This document shows positions 18,206 to 28,100 of a stretch of 34,177 bases of DNA, one piece after another (the first letter of the stretch is position 1; the number at the start of each line of letters is the position of its first letter). The stretch covers positions 64,783 to 98,959 of the forward strand of contig ONOI01000003.1 of the NCBI GenBank assembly GCA_900319375.1, read 5' to 3'. The position numbers and the translations under genes were made by a program. Source of the DNA: an uncultured Bacteroidales bacterium (GTDB taxonomy: Bacteria > Bacteroidota > Bacteroidia > Bacteroidales > UBA932). The notes beneath the pieces are model-generated. The model was not told the origin of the DNA, did not search any database, and was given only the letters and a program-made list of their open reading frames with translations.

Positions 18206-19825
18206 TTAGTCAACCTTAGGACCAGCCTTTACGAGGGCCTTGCCTGCAGCGTTGGTCTCGTACTTCTTGAAGTTCTTGATGAAGCGGCCGGCGAGGTCTT
18301 TTGCCTTGACTTCCCACTCCTCGGGCTTTGCGTAGGTGTCGCGAGGATCGAGAATTCCGGTATCAACTCCCTCAAGCTTGGTAGGGACTTCGAAATCGAA
18401 GAAAGGAATCTTCTTGGTAGGAGCCTTGTCGATCGAGCCGTTGAGGATGGCGTCGATGATTCCGCGGGTATCCTTAATGGAGATACGCTTTCCTGTTCCG
18501 TTCCAGCCGGTGTTGACGAGGTAGGCCTTTGCGCCGCTCTTCTTCATCTTCTTTACGAGCTCCTCGGCGTACTTGGTCGGGTGAAGCTCAAGGAAGGCCT
18601 GGCCGAAGCAGGCGGAGAAGGTAGGAGTAGGCTCGGTAATTCCGCGCTCGGTACCTGCGAGCTTGGCGGTAAATCCGCTGAGGAAGTAGTACTTAGTCTG
18701 CTCGGGGGTAAGGATGGAGACCGGGGGAAGAACTCCGAATGCGTCTGCGGAAAGGAAGATGACCTGCTTTGCTGCGGGGCCCTGGCTCTCCGGACGGACG
18801 ATCTTCTCGATGTGGTAGATAGGGTAGGAGACGCGGGTGTTCTCGGTAACGCTCTTGTCGTTGAAGTCGATAACTCCGTTCTTGTCTACTGTTACGTTCT
18901 CGAGGAGGGCGTCGCGACGGATTGCGTTGTAGATATCGGGCTCGGACTCTTTGTCGAGCTTGATGACCTTAGCGTAGCAGCCGCCTTCGAAGTTGAAGAC
19001 ACCCTTGTTGTCCCAGCCGTGTTCGTCGTCACCGATGAGGAGACGCTTAGGATCGGTAGAGAGGGTAGTCTTGCCGGTTCCGGAAAGACCGAAGAAGATA
19101 GCGGTATTCTCGCCGTTCATGTCGGTATTTGCGGAGCAGTGCATAGCTGCGATTCCCTTAAGAGGAAGGTAGTAGTTCATCATCGAGAACATACCCTTCT
19201 TCATCTCGCCGCCGTACCAGGTGTTGAGGATAACCTGCTCGCGGGAAGTGACGTTGAAGGCAACGCAAGTCTCGCTCCTGAGACCGAGCTCTGCGTAATT
19301 CTCAACCTTTGCTTTAGCTGCGCAGTAGACTACGAAATCGGGCTCCTGGTCGAACTCCTTCTGATTCTTCGGACGGATGAACATGTTGGTCACGAAGTGG
19401 GCCTGCCATGCGACCTCCATAATGAAGCGGACCTTCATACGGGTGTCGGCGTGTGTTCCGCAGAAACCATCGACTACATAGAGACGCTTCTTGCTGAGCT
19501 GATTCAGAGCAAGCTTCTTGACAGCTTTCCATGTCTTCTCGGACATTTTGTGGTTGTCGTTCGGATAGCCTTCGGTAGTCCACCAGATCTCTCCGGGAGC
19601 GCCTTCCTTGGTTGTCTTGTCGTAGACGATGTACTTGTCTTTAGGAGAACGGCCGGTGTAGATTCCGGTCATAACGTTGATTGCGCCAAGTTCGGTAACC
19701 TGTCCTTTGTCGTAGCCCTCGAGACCGGGCTTTGTTTCTTCGTTGTAAAGGACTTCGTAGGTGGGGTTGTAGAGTATCTCTTTAACTCCTTTGATGCCGT
19801 ACTTGCTAAGATCGATATTTGCCAT
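18206..19825 (-). CDS. pckA: Phosphoenolpyruvate carboxykinase (ATP)
   Basis: From the ATG at 19825 ([10 protein letters not shown]) the protein has 539 residues, the usual size. It contains TGRSPKDK (substrate binding, about 57-64), the P-loop [12 protein letters not shown] (about 245-256), [11 protein letters not shown] (metal/phosphate binding, 262-272) and [10 protein letters not shown] (about 278-286). The enzyme interconverts oxaloacetate plus ATP with PEP plus CO2. In Bacteroidales it often runs toward oxaloacetate, conserving energy on the way to succinate. A frame extension to 19903 would place the consensus promoter inside the gene and is rejected. It has its own promoter and terminator, so it is monocistronic, and it is divergent from recQ. 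Confidence 0.98.
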   Translation of the reverse strand: MANIDLSKYGIKGVKEILYNPTYEVLYNEETKPGLEGYDKGQVTELGAINVMTGIYTGRSPKDKYIVYDKTTKEGAPGEIWWTTEGYPNDNHKMSEKTWKAVKKLALNQLSKKRLYVVDGFCGTHADTRMKVRFIMEVAWQAHFVTNMFIRPKNQKEFDQEPDFVVYCAAKAKVENYAELGLRSETCVAFNVTSREQVILNTWYGGEMKKGMFSMMNYYLPLKGIAAMHCSANTDMNGENTAIFFGLSGTGKTTLSTDPKRLLIGDDEHGWDNKGVFNFEGGCYAKVIKLDKESEPDIYNAIRRDALLENVTVDKNGVIDFNDKSVTENTRVSYPIYHIEKIVRPESQGPAAKQVIFLSADAFGVLPPVSILTPEQTKYYFLSGFTAKLAGTERGITEPTPTFSACFGQAFLELHPTKYAEELVKKMKKSGAKAYLVNTGWNGTGKRISIKDTRGIIDAILNGSIDKAPTKKIPFFDFEVPTKLEGVDTGILDPRDTYAKPEEWEVKAKDLAGRFIKNFKKYETNAAGKALVKAGPKVD

Positions 19826-19873
19826 AATGTATTTGAAAAAATTAAAGAATTTTCCGTGTCTGGAAATCGGACA

Positions 19874-19904
19874 CAAATTTAGCATAAATTTGCTAATAGA
19901 CAAA
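19874..19904 (-). promoter_or_regulatory. Consensus Bacteroides-type promoter of pckA
   Basis: The minus strand has TTTG (19904-19901), exactly 19 nt, then TAAATTTG (19881-19874), a full match to the Bacteroides sigma-ABfr consensus. The leader to the ATG at 19825 is about 40-45 nt. A 5-bp inverted repeat (GTGTC/GACAC) sits at its start. This is the best promoter in the window. Confidence 0.85.
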
Positions 19905-19918
19905 TCATAACAATTTGG

Positions 19919-19926
19919 TATTTTTG
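19919..19926 (+). promoter_or_regulatory. -7 box of recQ, 5 nt from ATG
   Basis: TATTTTTG matches TAnnTTTG and ends only 5 nt before the recQ ATG, implying a leaderless or nearly leaderless transcript. No TTTG is found 19-21 nt upstream; the nearest is 26 nt away. It lies 15 bp from the pckA -33 element, so the divergent promoters are adjacent. Confidence 0.5.
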
Positions 19927-19931
19927 CAGTA

Positions 19932-21785
19932 ATGACAGCGCTTGAGACATTAAAGCGGTTTTGGGGCTACGAAACCTTCCGCCCGATGCAGGAGCAGATT
20001 ATAGAATCGGCTCTTGCAGGCAAAGACGTGCTCGCCGTTCTGCCTACCGGAGGAGGGAAGTCAGTCTGTTTCCAGGTACCCGCTCTGATGAGCGGCGGCC
20101 TTGCTCTTGTCGTTACTCCTCTCGTCGCACTGATGAAGGACCAGGTCCAGAATCTCGAGGCAAAAGGAATCAAGGCTCTTGCCATCCACGCCGGAATGGA
20201 ACGCCGCGAGGTCGATACCGCCCTTAACAATGCGGCCTACGACCCCGACTGTAAGTTCCTCTATGTCTCGCCCGAACGCCTCGCGACCTCGCTTTTCCGC
20301 TCATACCTGGACATCCTGCCCATTTCGCTCATCGTGGTGGACGAAGCCCACTGCATCTCCCAATGGGGCTACGATTTCCGGCCGGACTACCTCCAGATCG
20401 GAGCGATACGAGAGCTCCTGGACGCCCCCGTCCTCGCTCTTACGGCTACTGCGACCCCGCCCGTCTGCGAGGACATAATGCAGAAGCTCCGCTTCCGCGA
20501 GCCGCTGCTTCTGAAATCCGGCTTCGAACGCCCTAATCTCTCGTACATCGTCCGTGAGTGTGAAGACAAAATCGGCCAGATAGTCGGGATTTGCAATTCA
20601 GTAGCCGGAACGGGGATCATCTACCGCCGCAGCCGCAGGGGGTGCGAAGAACTTGCCTCGCAGCTCCGGGCGCTCGGAATCGATGCCGACTATTACCATG
20701 CCGGACTCTCTACCGCCTCGCGAACCTCCCGCCAGGAAGCCTGGAAGAGCGGCAGGACCCGCGTGATGGTCTGTACCAACGCCTTCGGAATGGGAATAGA
20801 CAAGCCGGACGTCCGCTTCGTCATCCACCTAGACCTTCCCGACTCGCCCGAAGCCTATTTCCAGGAAGCGGGGCGCGCCGGAAGAGACGGAAAACGCTCG
20901 TATGCGGTCCTTCTCTGGAGCGGGAAGGACGTCGACCGCCTGCGCCGCCTCGAAAGTGCCAGTTTCCCTTCGCCCGCCTATATCGAAGACGTCTACCAGA
21001 AACTCCACGTCTTCTACGGCATCCCCTACGAAACGGGAGCCGGCCGCGAACTGAAATTCAGCCTCGAAGACTTTTGCAAACGCTTCAGCCTCAGCAGCTC
21101 AAACGTCCATTACGCCCTCCATTACCTCGAAACCTCGGGCCACATCTCATATAGCGAAGACGTCGACATCCCGACCCGGGTCAAGATAGTCCCCGACCGC
21201 TCGCGCCTCTACGACATCGACCTCGGCGACGCGTCTCTCGTCAGCCTTCTCGAGACCCTTATGCGCATGTATACAGGCATCTTCTCGTACCCGGTCCCGA
21301 TAGACGAAGAATACGTCTGCCATCGCCAGGGCCTTACCGTCCCTGCTCTTCGAAAGATGCTCTACGACCTTTCGATCTCCCACATCATCCGCTACGTCCC
21401 TTGCGACAACAGCTCGGTCATCATCCTGCGCCATAACCGCCTGGAACCCGGAAACCTCGACCTGCAGACAGAAAAATACACGATGCTGCGCGAGTCGTTC
21501 CACCAGCGCGGCCAGGCCGTTCTCGACTACGTCAGCGAGACCGGCGAATGCCGCGCCTCGTACCTCCTTCGCTACTTCGGCCAGCAAGACAGCAAGCCCT
21601 GCGGAACCTGCGACGTCTGCCGCCGCAAGCGCTCAGAAACGCGCAAACTCCTTCGGCAATGGTTCGCCTCTAACCCCAACTGGACCGAAAAAGACCTCGC
21701 TGCCTACTGCTCCGACCCCGCCTCCGGCCTCTCTCCCGACGCCCCCGACATCGCCCGTGAACTATTAGACAAAGGTGCGATATAG
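19932..21785 (+). CDS. recQ: RecQ-family ATP-dependent DNA helicase
   Basis: The 617-residue protein has the RecQ core: a zero motif (FRPMQEQII), LPTGGGKS (Walker A, 37-44), [19 protein letters not shown] (DEAH 137-140), [23 protein letters not shown] and [10 protein letters not shown]. In E. coli RecQ the zinc site follows the helicase lobes directly. Here a region of about 180 residues with winged-helix-like text (about 350-535) comes first. The cysteine cluster [11 protein letters not shown]...CGTCDVC (about 543-565) lies near the C-terminus, followed by only about 50 residues. There is no HRDC domain. The family acts in recombination and fork repair. The call as RecQ family is firm; orthology to E. 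coli RecQ is less sure because of the domain order. Confidence 0.93.
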   Translation: MTALETLKRFWGYETFRPMQEQIIESALAGKDVLAVLPTGGGKSVCFQVPALMSGGLALVVTPLVALMKDQVQNLEAKGIKALAIHAGMERREVDTALNNAAYDPDCKFLYVSPERLATSLFRSYLDILPISLIVVDEAHCISQWGYDFRPDYLQIGAIRELLDAPVLALTATATPPVCEDIMQKLRFREPLLLKSGFERPNLSYIVRECEDKIGQIVGICNSVAGTGIIYRRSRRGCEELASQLRALGIDADYYHAGLSTASRTSRQEAWKSGRTRVMVCTNAFGMGIDKPDVRFVIHLDLPDSPEAYFQEAGRAGRDGKRSYAVLLWSGKDVDRLRRLESASFPSPAYIEDVYQKLHVFYGIPYETGAGRELKFSLEDFCKRFSLSSSNVHYALHYLETSGHISYSEDVDIPTRVKIVPDRSRLYDIDLGDASLVSLLETLMRMYTGIFSYPVPIDEEYVCHRQGLTVPALRKMLYDLSISHIIRYVPCDNSSVIILRHNRLEPGNLDLQTEKYTMLRESFHQRGQAVLDYVSETGECRASYLLRYFGQQDSKPCGTCDVCRRKRSETRKLLRQWFASNPNWTEKDLAAYCSDPASGLSPDAPDIARELLDKGAI

Positions 21786-21853
21786 CAGACAGCCCCGCAA
21801 TTTCGCAGACCCTAATCACCCGCACCGTTCATCCTACCACACACGCTCGTATA
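21786..21853. other. C-rich spacer after recQ, no feature recognised
   Basis: These 68 bp between the recQ stop and the inverted-repeat element are C-rich and G-poor on the plus strand. No hairpin followed by a T-run, no promoter and no reading frame stands out. Confidence 0.5.
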
Positions 21854-22051
21854 AGAAGGGTGACATTAGCCCCCAGCGGGCGTGGCCACCCGCGGCCACG
21901 GGGAGCGGGGAGGTGTCCGTTGATAGCGAGTTATGCGATGAGGGTGAGTTTACTCACGCGAAGAGCATGACGAAGATAGCAATGGAAGGGTCCGAGCGAG
22001 CAAGTCAAAGACTTGCGAGACGAGTCCCGCTGGGGGCAATGTTACCCTTCT
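21854..22051. repeat. Inverted-repeat element of about 198 bp with internal hairpins
   Basis: A 27-nt left arm (21854-21880, beginning AGAAGGGTGACATT) is the reverse complement of a 26-nt right arm (22026-22051) with one substitution and one extra base. Inside are CGTGGCC/GGCCACG (21881-21900), GTGAGT/ACTCAC (21944-21957) and GCAAGTC/GACTTGC with loop AAA (22000-22016). The right arm includes the last two codons and stop of the PhnP-like gene. It could be a MITE-like repeat, a structured RNA or a bidirectional terminator. No transposase is present and no clear target-site duplication is seen. Confidence 0.7.
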
Positions 22052-22908
22052 ATTACCAATCCGTCATACGCCGGATGAACGTTAGCGGGAAGTTCGGAGT
22101 CGAGATCGGCGTGGGATGGGAGCATGTGGGAGAGGTGAGTGATGTAGGACTGCTCGGCTCCTACGCGCTCGAAGAAGGCAAGGGCCTCGTCAAGAGAGAA
22201 ATGGGAGAAGTGTGGGGTACGCTTGACGCAGTTGATCGTAACGGCTTTCAGGCCTTTGAGCTTGTCAAACTCCTCATCCTCAATAAGATTCATATCCGTA
22301 AGATACGCAATATCCCCAAAACGATAGCCCAACACAGACAGACCTTTCTGTTTGTGGTGCCAGCCCTGGATAGGGATTATTTCCACCTCGGGGACGGGCC
22401 CTTCGACAGAAGGCCGCTCGTAGTGATAACCCTTTCCGGACACCCATACCAGAGTAGGCTCGATAGCATTTGAATGGACCTTGAAGGGATGATGGCCGTC
22501 GATGTTGTGGACATTCCATTCCGGAGATCCAGGGTAGCGCGGCTCTGCGAAAGCGTAGCTGTATTCCTGTCTCATTGAATGTTCAACATAAGGCTCGCAG
22601 TAGATATTTACCGGTTTTCGCTCCATAAGGTTGAAGGAGCGGAGCTCGTCCAGACCGCCGGTGTGGTCTTTATGATTGTGTGTGAGCAGGACGGCGTCTA
22701 TGTGGTGTACTCCCTGACGGAGCATCTGAAGACGGAAATCGGGCCCGCAGTCGACGACGATAGTGAGCCCCCCGTACTCGACCAGGGCTGAGGCGCGAAG
22801 GCGCTTGTCGCGAGGGTCGGGAGAGGTACAGACCGGGCAGTCGCAGGCGATGATCGGGATGCCCTGGGAGGTGCCGGTTCCGAGGAATGTGAGCTTTGCT
22901 TTCGTCAT
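22042..22908 (-). CDS. PhnP-like metallo-beta-lactamase-fold hydrolase
   Basis: The 288-residue protein opens with KLTFLGTGTSQGIP, then a CDCPVC cluster (Cys22, Cys24, Cys27). This matches the structural zinc cysteines known at similar positions in PhnP. THNHKDHTGG supplies His77, His79, Asp81 and His82 of the MBL metal site, and later DMNL and THLSHM supply further ligand positions. PhnP is a cyclic phosphodiesterase of ribose phosphates; related MBL proteins act on other phosphodiesters, so the substrate here is open. Its ATG overlaps the mtaB stop (ATGA), making it the last gene of the tamB operon. Its 3' end lies inside the inverted-repeat element. Confidence 0.88.
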   Translation of the reverse strand: MTKAKLTFLGTGTSQGIPIIACDCPVCTSPDPRDKRLRASALVEYGGLTIVVDCGPDFRLQMLRQGVHHIDAVLLTHNHKDHTGGLDELRSFNLMERKPVNIYCEPYVEHSMRQEYSYAFAEPRYPGSPEWNVHNIDGHHPFKVHSNAIEPTLVWVSGKGYHYERPSVEGPVPEVEIIPIQGWHHKQKGLSVLGYRFGDIAYLTDMNLIEDEEFDKLKGLKAVTINCVKRTPHFSHFSLDEALAFFERVGAEQSYITHLSHMLPSHADLDSELPANVHPAYDGLVIEG

Positions 22909-24137
22909 AATGTAACCTCCACTATTTTGCCCGAAAGGGCCGGGTCGTAGGGTCTTGTAACCCGGATGTAGTTGCCGGAATAGCCGCCCATGGTCCCGTC
23001 TTTTTCCTTCGATTCGAACAGCACGCTGACGGTGGTTCCTTTCTGCGAGGCCACGAACTCGGAGTGGAGCTGGAGGCAGAGCTCTTCGAGAACTGCGACC
23101 CTGCGCTTTTTCTCCTCTTCGTCGACCTGGCCGGGCATGTCGGCGGCGGGGGTTCCGGGCCTGCGGGAGTAGGGGAAGACATGGATGAAGGCGGGGCGTA
23201 TCTGCCTTAGGAACGCGACCGTATCTTCGAAAAGTTCGGGAGTCTCGCCTGGGAGTCCGACCATCACGTCTATTCCGAAGAAAACGCCGCTGCCGAGGAC
23301 TCGGCGTATGTAGGCAAGCTTGCCCGCGAAGAAGGCCGTAGTATAGTGACGGCCCATCGAGGCGAGAAGCTGGTCCGATCCGGTCTGGAGCGGGATGTGG
23401 AAATGGGGCTGGAATTTAGTCCCGGAGGCGATCCAGTCTATGATTTCAGAGCTCAGGAGATTCGGTTCGATACTCGAGATACGGTAGCGTTCGATTCCGT
23501 CTACCTCGTTCAGAGCCTGGAGAAGGCTCAGAAAGCTCTCGCCGGTAGTTTTGCCGTAGTCGCCGGTATTGACGCCGGTAAGGACTATTTCCTTGACTCC
23601 CTGGGCCGCTATCTCTCGCGCCATCCGTACACATTCGCAGATGGGCAGATTCCGGCTGGCGCCGCGGGCGTAGGGGACTGTACAGTAGTTGCAGTAATTG
23701 TCGCATCCGTCCTGGACCTTGAGGAAACTGCGGGTACGCTCGCCGCTGCTGTAGGCGCCGAAGACTGCATCGGCCGTAACCGTTTCGGCGGGGAAGCCGA
23801 GGCCGGCAAGGCAGTCGGGGACGATCCTGGCCTTTTCCCTGCAGCCGAAGACCTTCCACACTCCTTCGATCTTCTCGATCTCGGCGCGCCGCAGCTCGGC
23901 AGAGCAGCCGGTGACTACTATCTTCGCGTCCGGATTGGTGCGGTGGACCCTGCGGATGAGGTTGCGCGATTTCTGGTCTGCGGTAGCTGTAACCGAGCAG
24001 GTGTTGATCAGGTACAGATCCGCGCTCTGCTTGTACGGGACTACCTCAAGCCCGGCGGAGCGAAAGCCCCTTTCGTAGGTGGAGGTCTCTGCGTAATTGA
24101 GCTTGCAGCCCAGTGTCATCAGCGCTATCTTAGTCAT
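22905..24137 (-). CDS. mtaB: tRNA t6A37 methylthiotransferase MtaB
   Basis: The 410-residue protein has the UPF0004 domain with Cys11 (TLGCKLN), Cys47 (NTCSVT) and Cys78 (TGCSAE) for one iron-sulphur cluster. The radical-SAM motif Cys145-xxx-Cys149-xx-Cys152 (GCDNYCNYC) binds the other. VTGC, GVNTGDYG and LPGETPELFEDTV fit the MtaB subfamily. A C-terminal TRAM-like stretch (about 345-410) ends in VTRPYDPALSGKIVEVTL. MtaB adds a methylthio group to t6A at position 37 of ANN-decoding tRNAs. The t6A itself needs TsaD, encoded about 6 kb away in this window. The start overlaps the folB stop and the end overlaps the PhnP-like start, both as ATGA. Confidence 0.95.
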   Translation of the reverse strand: MTKIALMTLGCKLNYAETSTYERGFRSAGLEVVPYKQSADLYLINTCSVTATADQKSRNLIRRVHRTNPDAKIVVTGCSAELRRAEIEKIEGVWKVFGCREKARIVPDCLAGLGFPAETVTADAVFGAYSSGERTRSFLKVQDGCDNYCNYCTVPYARGASRNLPICECVRMAREIAAQGVKEIVLTGVNTGDYGKTTGESFLSLLQALNEVDGIERYRISSIEPNLLSSEIIDWIASGTKFQPHFHIPLQTGSDQLLASMGRHYTTAFFAGKLAYIRRVLGSGVFFGIDVMVGLPGETPELFEDTVAFLRQIRPAFIHVFPYSRRPGTPAADMPGQVDEEEKKRRVAVLEELCLQLHSEFVASQKGTTVSVLFESKEKDGTMGGYSGNYIRVTRPYDPALSGKIVEVTL

Positions 24138-24487
24138 AGGGTTATGGTAACTGAGGAGGAATCTGCCGGGCCGGGAAGGGGAGGAGTGAGCTTGGTAAGC
24201 CTGACGGTGACGGATAGGAGCTGCGGGAATTCTTCCTTAAGGGAGGAGGCTATGCGCGCTGCGACATGTTCGATAAGGCTGGAGGGAACCATCATCTCCC
24301 GCTCGATTATGCGGTATACCTCCTGGAGGTCTACGGTATCGGCCAGGTCGTCGCTCTGGGCAGCACGCTCGATATCGAGAGTGGCCGAGAAATCTACCGT
24401 GTAACTGCCGCCCTCGCTGCGTTCGCGCTCGAAGCAGCCGTGGTAGGCGTGGAACCGGATTCCGTTGAGTTCTATAGTCCCTTTCAT
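24134..24487 (-). CDS. folB: Dihydroneopterin aldolase
   Basis: From the ATG at 24487 the protein has 117 residues, the normal FolB size. It shows IELNGIRFHAYHGCFERER, the family's active-site stretch, and LADTVDLQEVYRIIEREM, SLIEHVAARIA and VTVRLTKLTPPLPG, the conserved Lys-x-x-Pro-Pro-type end. It splits dihydroneopterin to hydroxymethyl-dihydropterin and glycolaldehyde in folate synthesis. A longer frame to 24604 overlaps the preceding methyltransferase and is not needed: the 24487 ATG overlaps that gene's TGA in the ATGA pattern seen throughout this operon. Confidence 0.94.
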   Translation of the reverse strand: MKGTIELNGIRFHAYHGCFERERSEGGSYTVDFSATLDIERAAQSDDLADTVDLQEVYRIIEREMMVPSSLIEHVAARIASSLKEEFPQLLSVTVRLTKLTPPLPGPADSSSVTITL

Positions 24488-25191
24488 TTGAGTATCAGGA
24501 AAACACACGGCCTCTTGCCGATGGTGAAATGCTGTTTTTTCCACTGCCCGACGCTCATCGTCCGGATAGTCTGGGTAGGGAGAGTGATGTCTGCGGCGAG
24601 GCACAGTTCCGTAGTCTCGCTAAGGCCGGCGAGAAGGTCTGAGAGCAGGGCGTCGTTGCGGTATGGGGTTTCGATGAAAATCTGGGTCTGACGCAGGGCA
24701 CCTGAGAGGCGTTCGCACTCCTTGATAGCCGCACGGCGCTCGTCGGTTTTCGCGGGAAGGTAGCCCCTGAACGCGAACGACTGGCCGTTGAGGCCGCTGC
24801 CCATCAGGGCCATCATCAGGGACGAGGGGCCTACCAGAGGCACTACCTTGATCCCACGGCGGTGGCAGAGGGCGACGAGGGCGGCACCCGGGTCGGCTAC
24901 GGCCGGAAGCCCGGCTTCGCTGATGAGGCCGACGTTTGTGCCGCCCTCGAAAAGCGCTGCCATCTCCTCCACCTCCGCCTCGGTGGTGTGTTCGCTCAGC
25001 TCGACCATTCTCAACTCTTCGATATGGCCCTTGAGGCCTGCGCGCGAGAGATAACGGCGAACGGTTCGCGCGTTCTCTACTACGTAGGTCCCGATGGTCT
25101 TCAGGAGCTCAAGGGTAGGGCCCGGAATCACTTCTGCCGGGTCATTCTCGCCGAGAGGAGAGGGGATGAGGTATAGTTTTCCGTAATCCAT
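24484..25191 (-). CDS. SAM-dependent methyltransferase, tetrapyrrole-methylase fold, RsmI-like short form
   Basis: The 235-residue protein starts KLYLIPSPLGENDPAEVIP, like the N-terminus of RsmI (16S rRNA C1402 2'-O-methyltransferase). It has the core GLISEAGLPAVADPGAALVALCHR and VPLVGPSSLMMALMGSGLNGQSFAFRGYLP, then IFIETPYRN. It is about 50 residues shorter than RsmI and lacks its C-terminal extension, so it is probably the short COG0313 paralogue found in Bacteroidota. Its target is not known from sequence. Its ATG overlaps the TamB-like stop by one base (TGATG), and its stop overlaps folB. Confidence 0.88.
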   Translation of the reverse strand: MDYGKLYLIPSPLGENDPAEVIPGPTLELLKTIGTYVVENARTVRRYLSRAGLKGHIEELRMVELSEHTTEAEVEEMAALFEGGTNVGLISEAGLPAVADPGAALVALCHRRGIKVVPLVGPSSLMMALMGSGLNGQSFAFRGYLPAKTDERRAAIKECERLSGALRQTQIFIETPYRNDALLSDLLAGLSETTELCLAADITLPTQTIRTMSVGQWKKQHFTIGKRPCVFLILK

Positions 25192-28100
25192 CAGTCTTCT
25201 ATAGTAAGGGTCTGCTGTCCGTGGACAGGTTCCGGAGCGTTCTTTTTGAAGATGCTCTTAAGAAAATCCCAGAGGTTGTCGAACTCTCTCTGATAGGAGA
25301 TACCGGCGCCGCTTCGCTGCGAGTTGTCGAGGTAGTTGGTATAGTCGTCTGCTGAGTGGGAGAATAACTTCGCCCTGAGCCTTCCAGACCTGTCCATCTT
25401 GATTTCCACATCGATATCTCCGACCAGGTTGTCGTCGCTGGTGGTGCTGTATTGTCTGTTTCCGACTGAGCCGTTTACTATCACCCTGTTGTCGAAGAAC
25501 TGGGTCGATAGATTGAGGTCTACTATGTCGTTGCCGGCTTCGTTCTGCATGTAGTTTACTCCCAGGTCGACCGGGATACCGGCCCGCTGAAGGAGGGAAC
25601 TTATCTGGCCTGAAGCAATGGCTGTAAGGTTGCTCAGGATAATTCCGGAACCGAACTGGTTGTTGATACCGCTCTGGTCGCCGGGAAGGAAGGAACCGGT
25701 AGCGACGAGGGCCAGGAACTGCTTCTGAACTTTGTCTTCGGTATTGAGCTCGCTTCTAACCAGGGCTTCGGTAGCGGGATCGAGGTCGGGGACGTCTACA
25801 CTGAACTGAAGCTTCGGGTTACGGAGGCGGTCGCTTACGGAGATTCCGCATATTACATCCCTGCGGGTGGAGACCGAGGTAGTATCGGAGATTAGGGTTC
25901 CGACTGAAGCCTTGACGGTGTTTGTTGCGGTAATATCCAGCTCTGTATCCATCAGATCGCCCGCAAACCTTACCGAGCTTCCGTCTGAAATGTCGAAGTC
26001 CTTGCTGAAGACTCCTGCGGCGGAGAGCTTGAAGCGGCCTTCCCGTATGGTATAATCGCCTCCAAGGGCAAGCTCGTCTGTCTGGGAGTCGTAGGTGACC
26101 TTTACGGTTCCGTTTCCACCGACGGTCACTACGTTGTCTCCTCCGGCATCGATCTCGGCGCTGAGCTGAACGGCGGGGGTGGTAGTAAGGCTTACGTCTG
26201 CCAGAAGCCTGAGTCCCTCTTCCTCAGCAGGCTGGTCGGAAGTCTTGACTACAACTTTGGCGGGCTTTTTCATCTCTTCTTCTTCGATCTCCTCTTCGGA
26301 AGGAGGAGCAAGGAAGGTAAGGGTAGCGGATTCCTGCTTGGCCATTCCTCCGAGCGAGATGGTAAGGTTGCCGGTTCTGGCGGTTGCAAGGTCGGCTGCG
26401 ACCCTGAGGACCTTTCCTTCTTCGAGGCGGAGCCCCACATCGCCGCTGGTATACAACTGGCCGCTGAACATATCCGCGCTGCCCTTATCGCTTACTACTT
26501 CGAGAGAGCTGAGGGTAGCGTTCAAGTCGCCTACCCGTCCGCGGATCTTTGCGGAGCCGCGGTGGAAGTCTTTGATGTTTATCTCTCTGATATCCAGGCC
26601 TTCGCGGTCGCCGCGTATGTCTCCGTCCAGCGCGTAGCGCACTCCGGTAGGGATAACTGTAAGAGTATCTTTAAGCGTAAGGTAAGACCTGCTGAGATCT
26701 ATCTTGTCTGCGCCTATCGTATAGTCGATACAAACCTTTCCGTCCAGCGAACCTTTTCCGAAATTGACGGTTTCCTTTACGATGGGCTGCAGAAGGGCGG
26801 GATCCAGTCCGCTCAGAGTAAGGGTAGACTTGATATTCTTCGAATTGAGGTCGAAGTGGGATTCGTCCTGTCTGATGCGGAGATCCTCCACTCCGGAGGG
26901 GGAGAAGTGAGAAGCCTTGAAACTGATTCGGTTGTCGTATTCATCGTCCATGGTCGCACCCATCGTCACCCGGCCGATCGAGGCCCCGCTGAGCTTAAGA
27001 TCCGGACACACGAGGGAAACGTCGAGCCCCGCATTGCTGTCCAGAGGAGTACTGTAGCGGGCTTCTCCGCTGAGAAGACCGTCGACGGTTACCAGGGCGT
27101 CTTCGCTGAGGAAATGGCTGATTACCGACAGATCGAAATTTCTCAGGGTAAGCATCATCTCTGCCGGCTCTTTATTGGACATTTCGCCTGAGATATCCAG
27201 GGTCTGGTCTCCGAGATAGATTCCCATATCCTGGACTGCAACGCTTCCGGTCGTGTGGTAATCCAGCCTGCCGCCTCGGAAAGACCACTTGTCTCCGTCG
27301 AAGACCACGAAAGAATCACCCATCTTTCCCCGGATTGCAAGAGAATCCGAAGAGTCGCGGTAGAATCCGGCTCCGAGCGACAGTTTGGCAGACTCTATCC
27401 TGGTACTTACGGCCGATGCGTCGAAGGTGAGGCTGTCCCTCATCAGGCTGGAGGAAAGTTCTATATCCGAAATCTGGAGGTCGGGAAGGTTTACCGTGAT
27501 AGGGTTGACGGTCCTGAGCCTGAAGGCCTTAGGACTTTCGCTGCCCCTGATTTCTATGCCTTTGATTCGTATGTCTCCGAGGCGTATGTTGTCTGAATCG
27601 AACGAGGCGTCCAGATTGCCGGCCTTGTTCATCGCAAGCTTGAGTTTGGAGCCCGAGTTGATGTAGATATCTTTCTTGAGAGGGGAGAGCAGCGCCCTTG
27701 TGTCTTCAAGGTTCACTTCGATCGAGAATGACTGGCCTTTGTTTGAACCGCTGTACTCTTCCTTCGTAAGAGAAGGGAGGTATTTGTTGAGGATAGCCTC
27801 CCTGACGAAATCGGGGAATTTAGTAACCGGAACGCTCGAACTGTAGGAGGCTCTTCCAAAGCGCTGGCTCCAGAGGACCATTTTGTGGTTGGAAGTCCCG
27901 GATGAGCCCTGCTCGGACATATCGTTGAAGGAGAGGGAGAAGTTTCCGATATTGTTCGAGGCTTCATCTGTAATGTAGCGGAAATTCTGTCCGGAGACAT
28001 TACCGAAGATGTTTCCGAGCGAGTCGAGGGCGGCGTTGGCGCTTATGTTTCCGCGAAGGGCGGAGCCGCCTCCGCGCTTGTCGAGACCGGTCTTTTCGAG

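Noticed and set aside
18581..19882. 433-residue plus-strand frame opposite pckA
   Set aside because: It is an antisense shadow of pckA with no recognisable domain, caused by the codon bias of the real gene. Similar long shadows lie opposite the S9 peptidase (8315-9487), tsaD (29910-31193) and the OPX gene (13197-14153).
19826..19903. Upstream start of pckA at 19903
   Set aside because: The extension covers the consensus promoter, and the usual PckA N-terminus begins at the 19825 ATG.
21854..22051. CRISPR array or insertion sequence in the intergenic element
   Set aside because: The repeats are inverted, not regularly spaced direct repeats, and no transposase frame is present.
24488..24604. 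Upstream start of folB at 24604
   Set aside because: The extension is out of keeping with FolB and overlaps the methyltransferase by 121 bp; the 24487 ATG gives the normal length and an ATGA junction.
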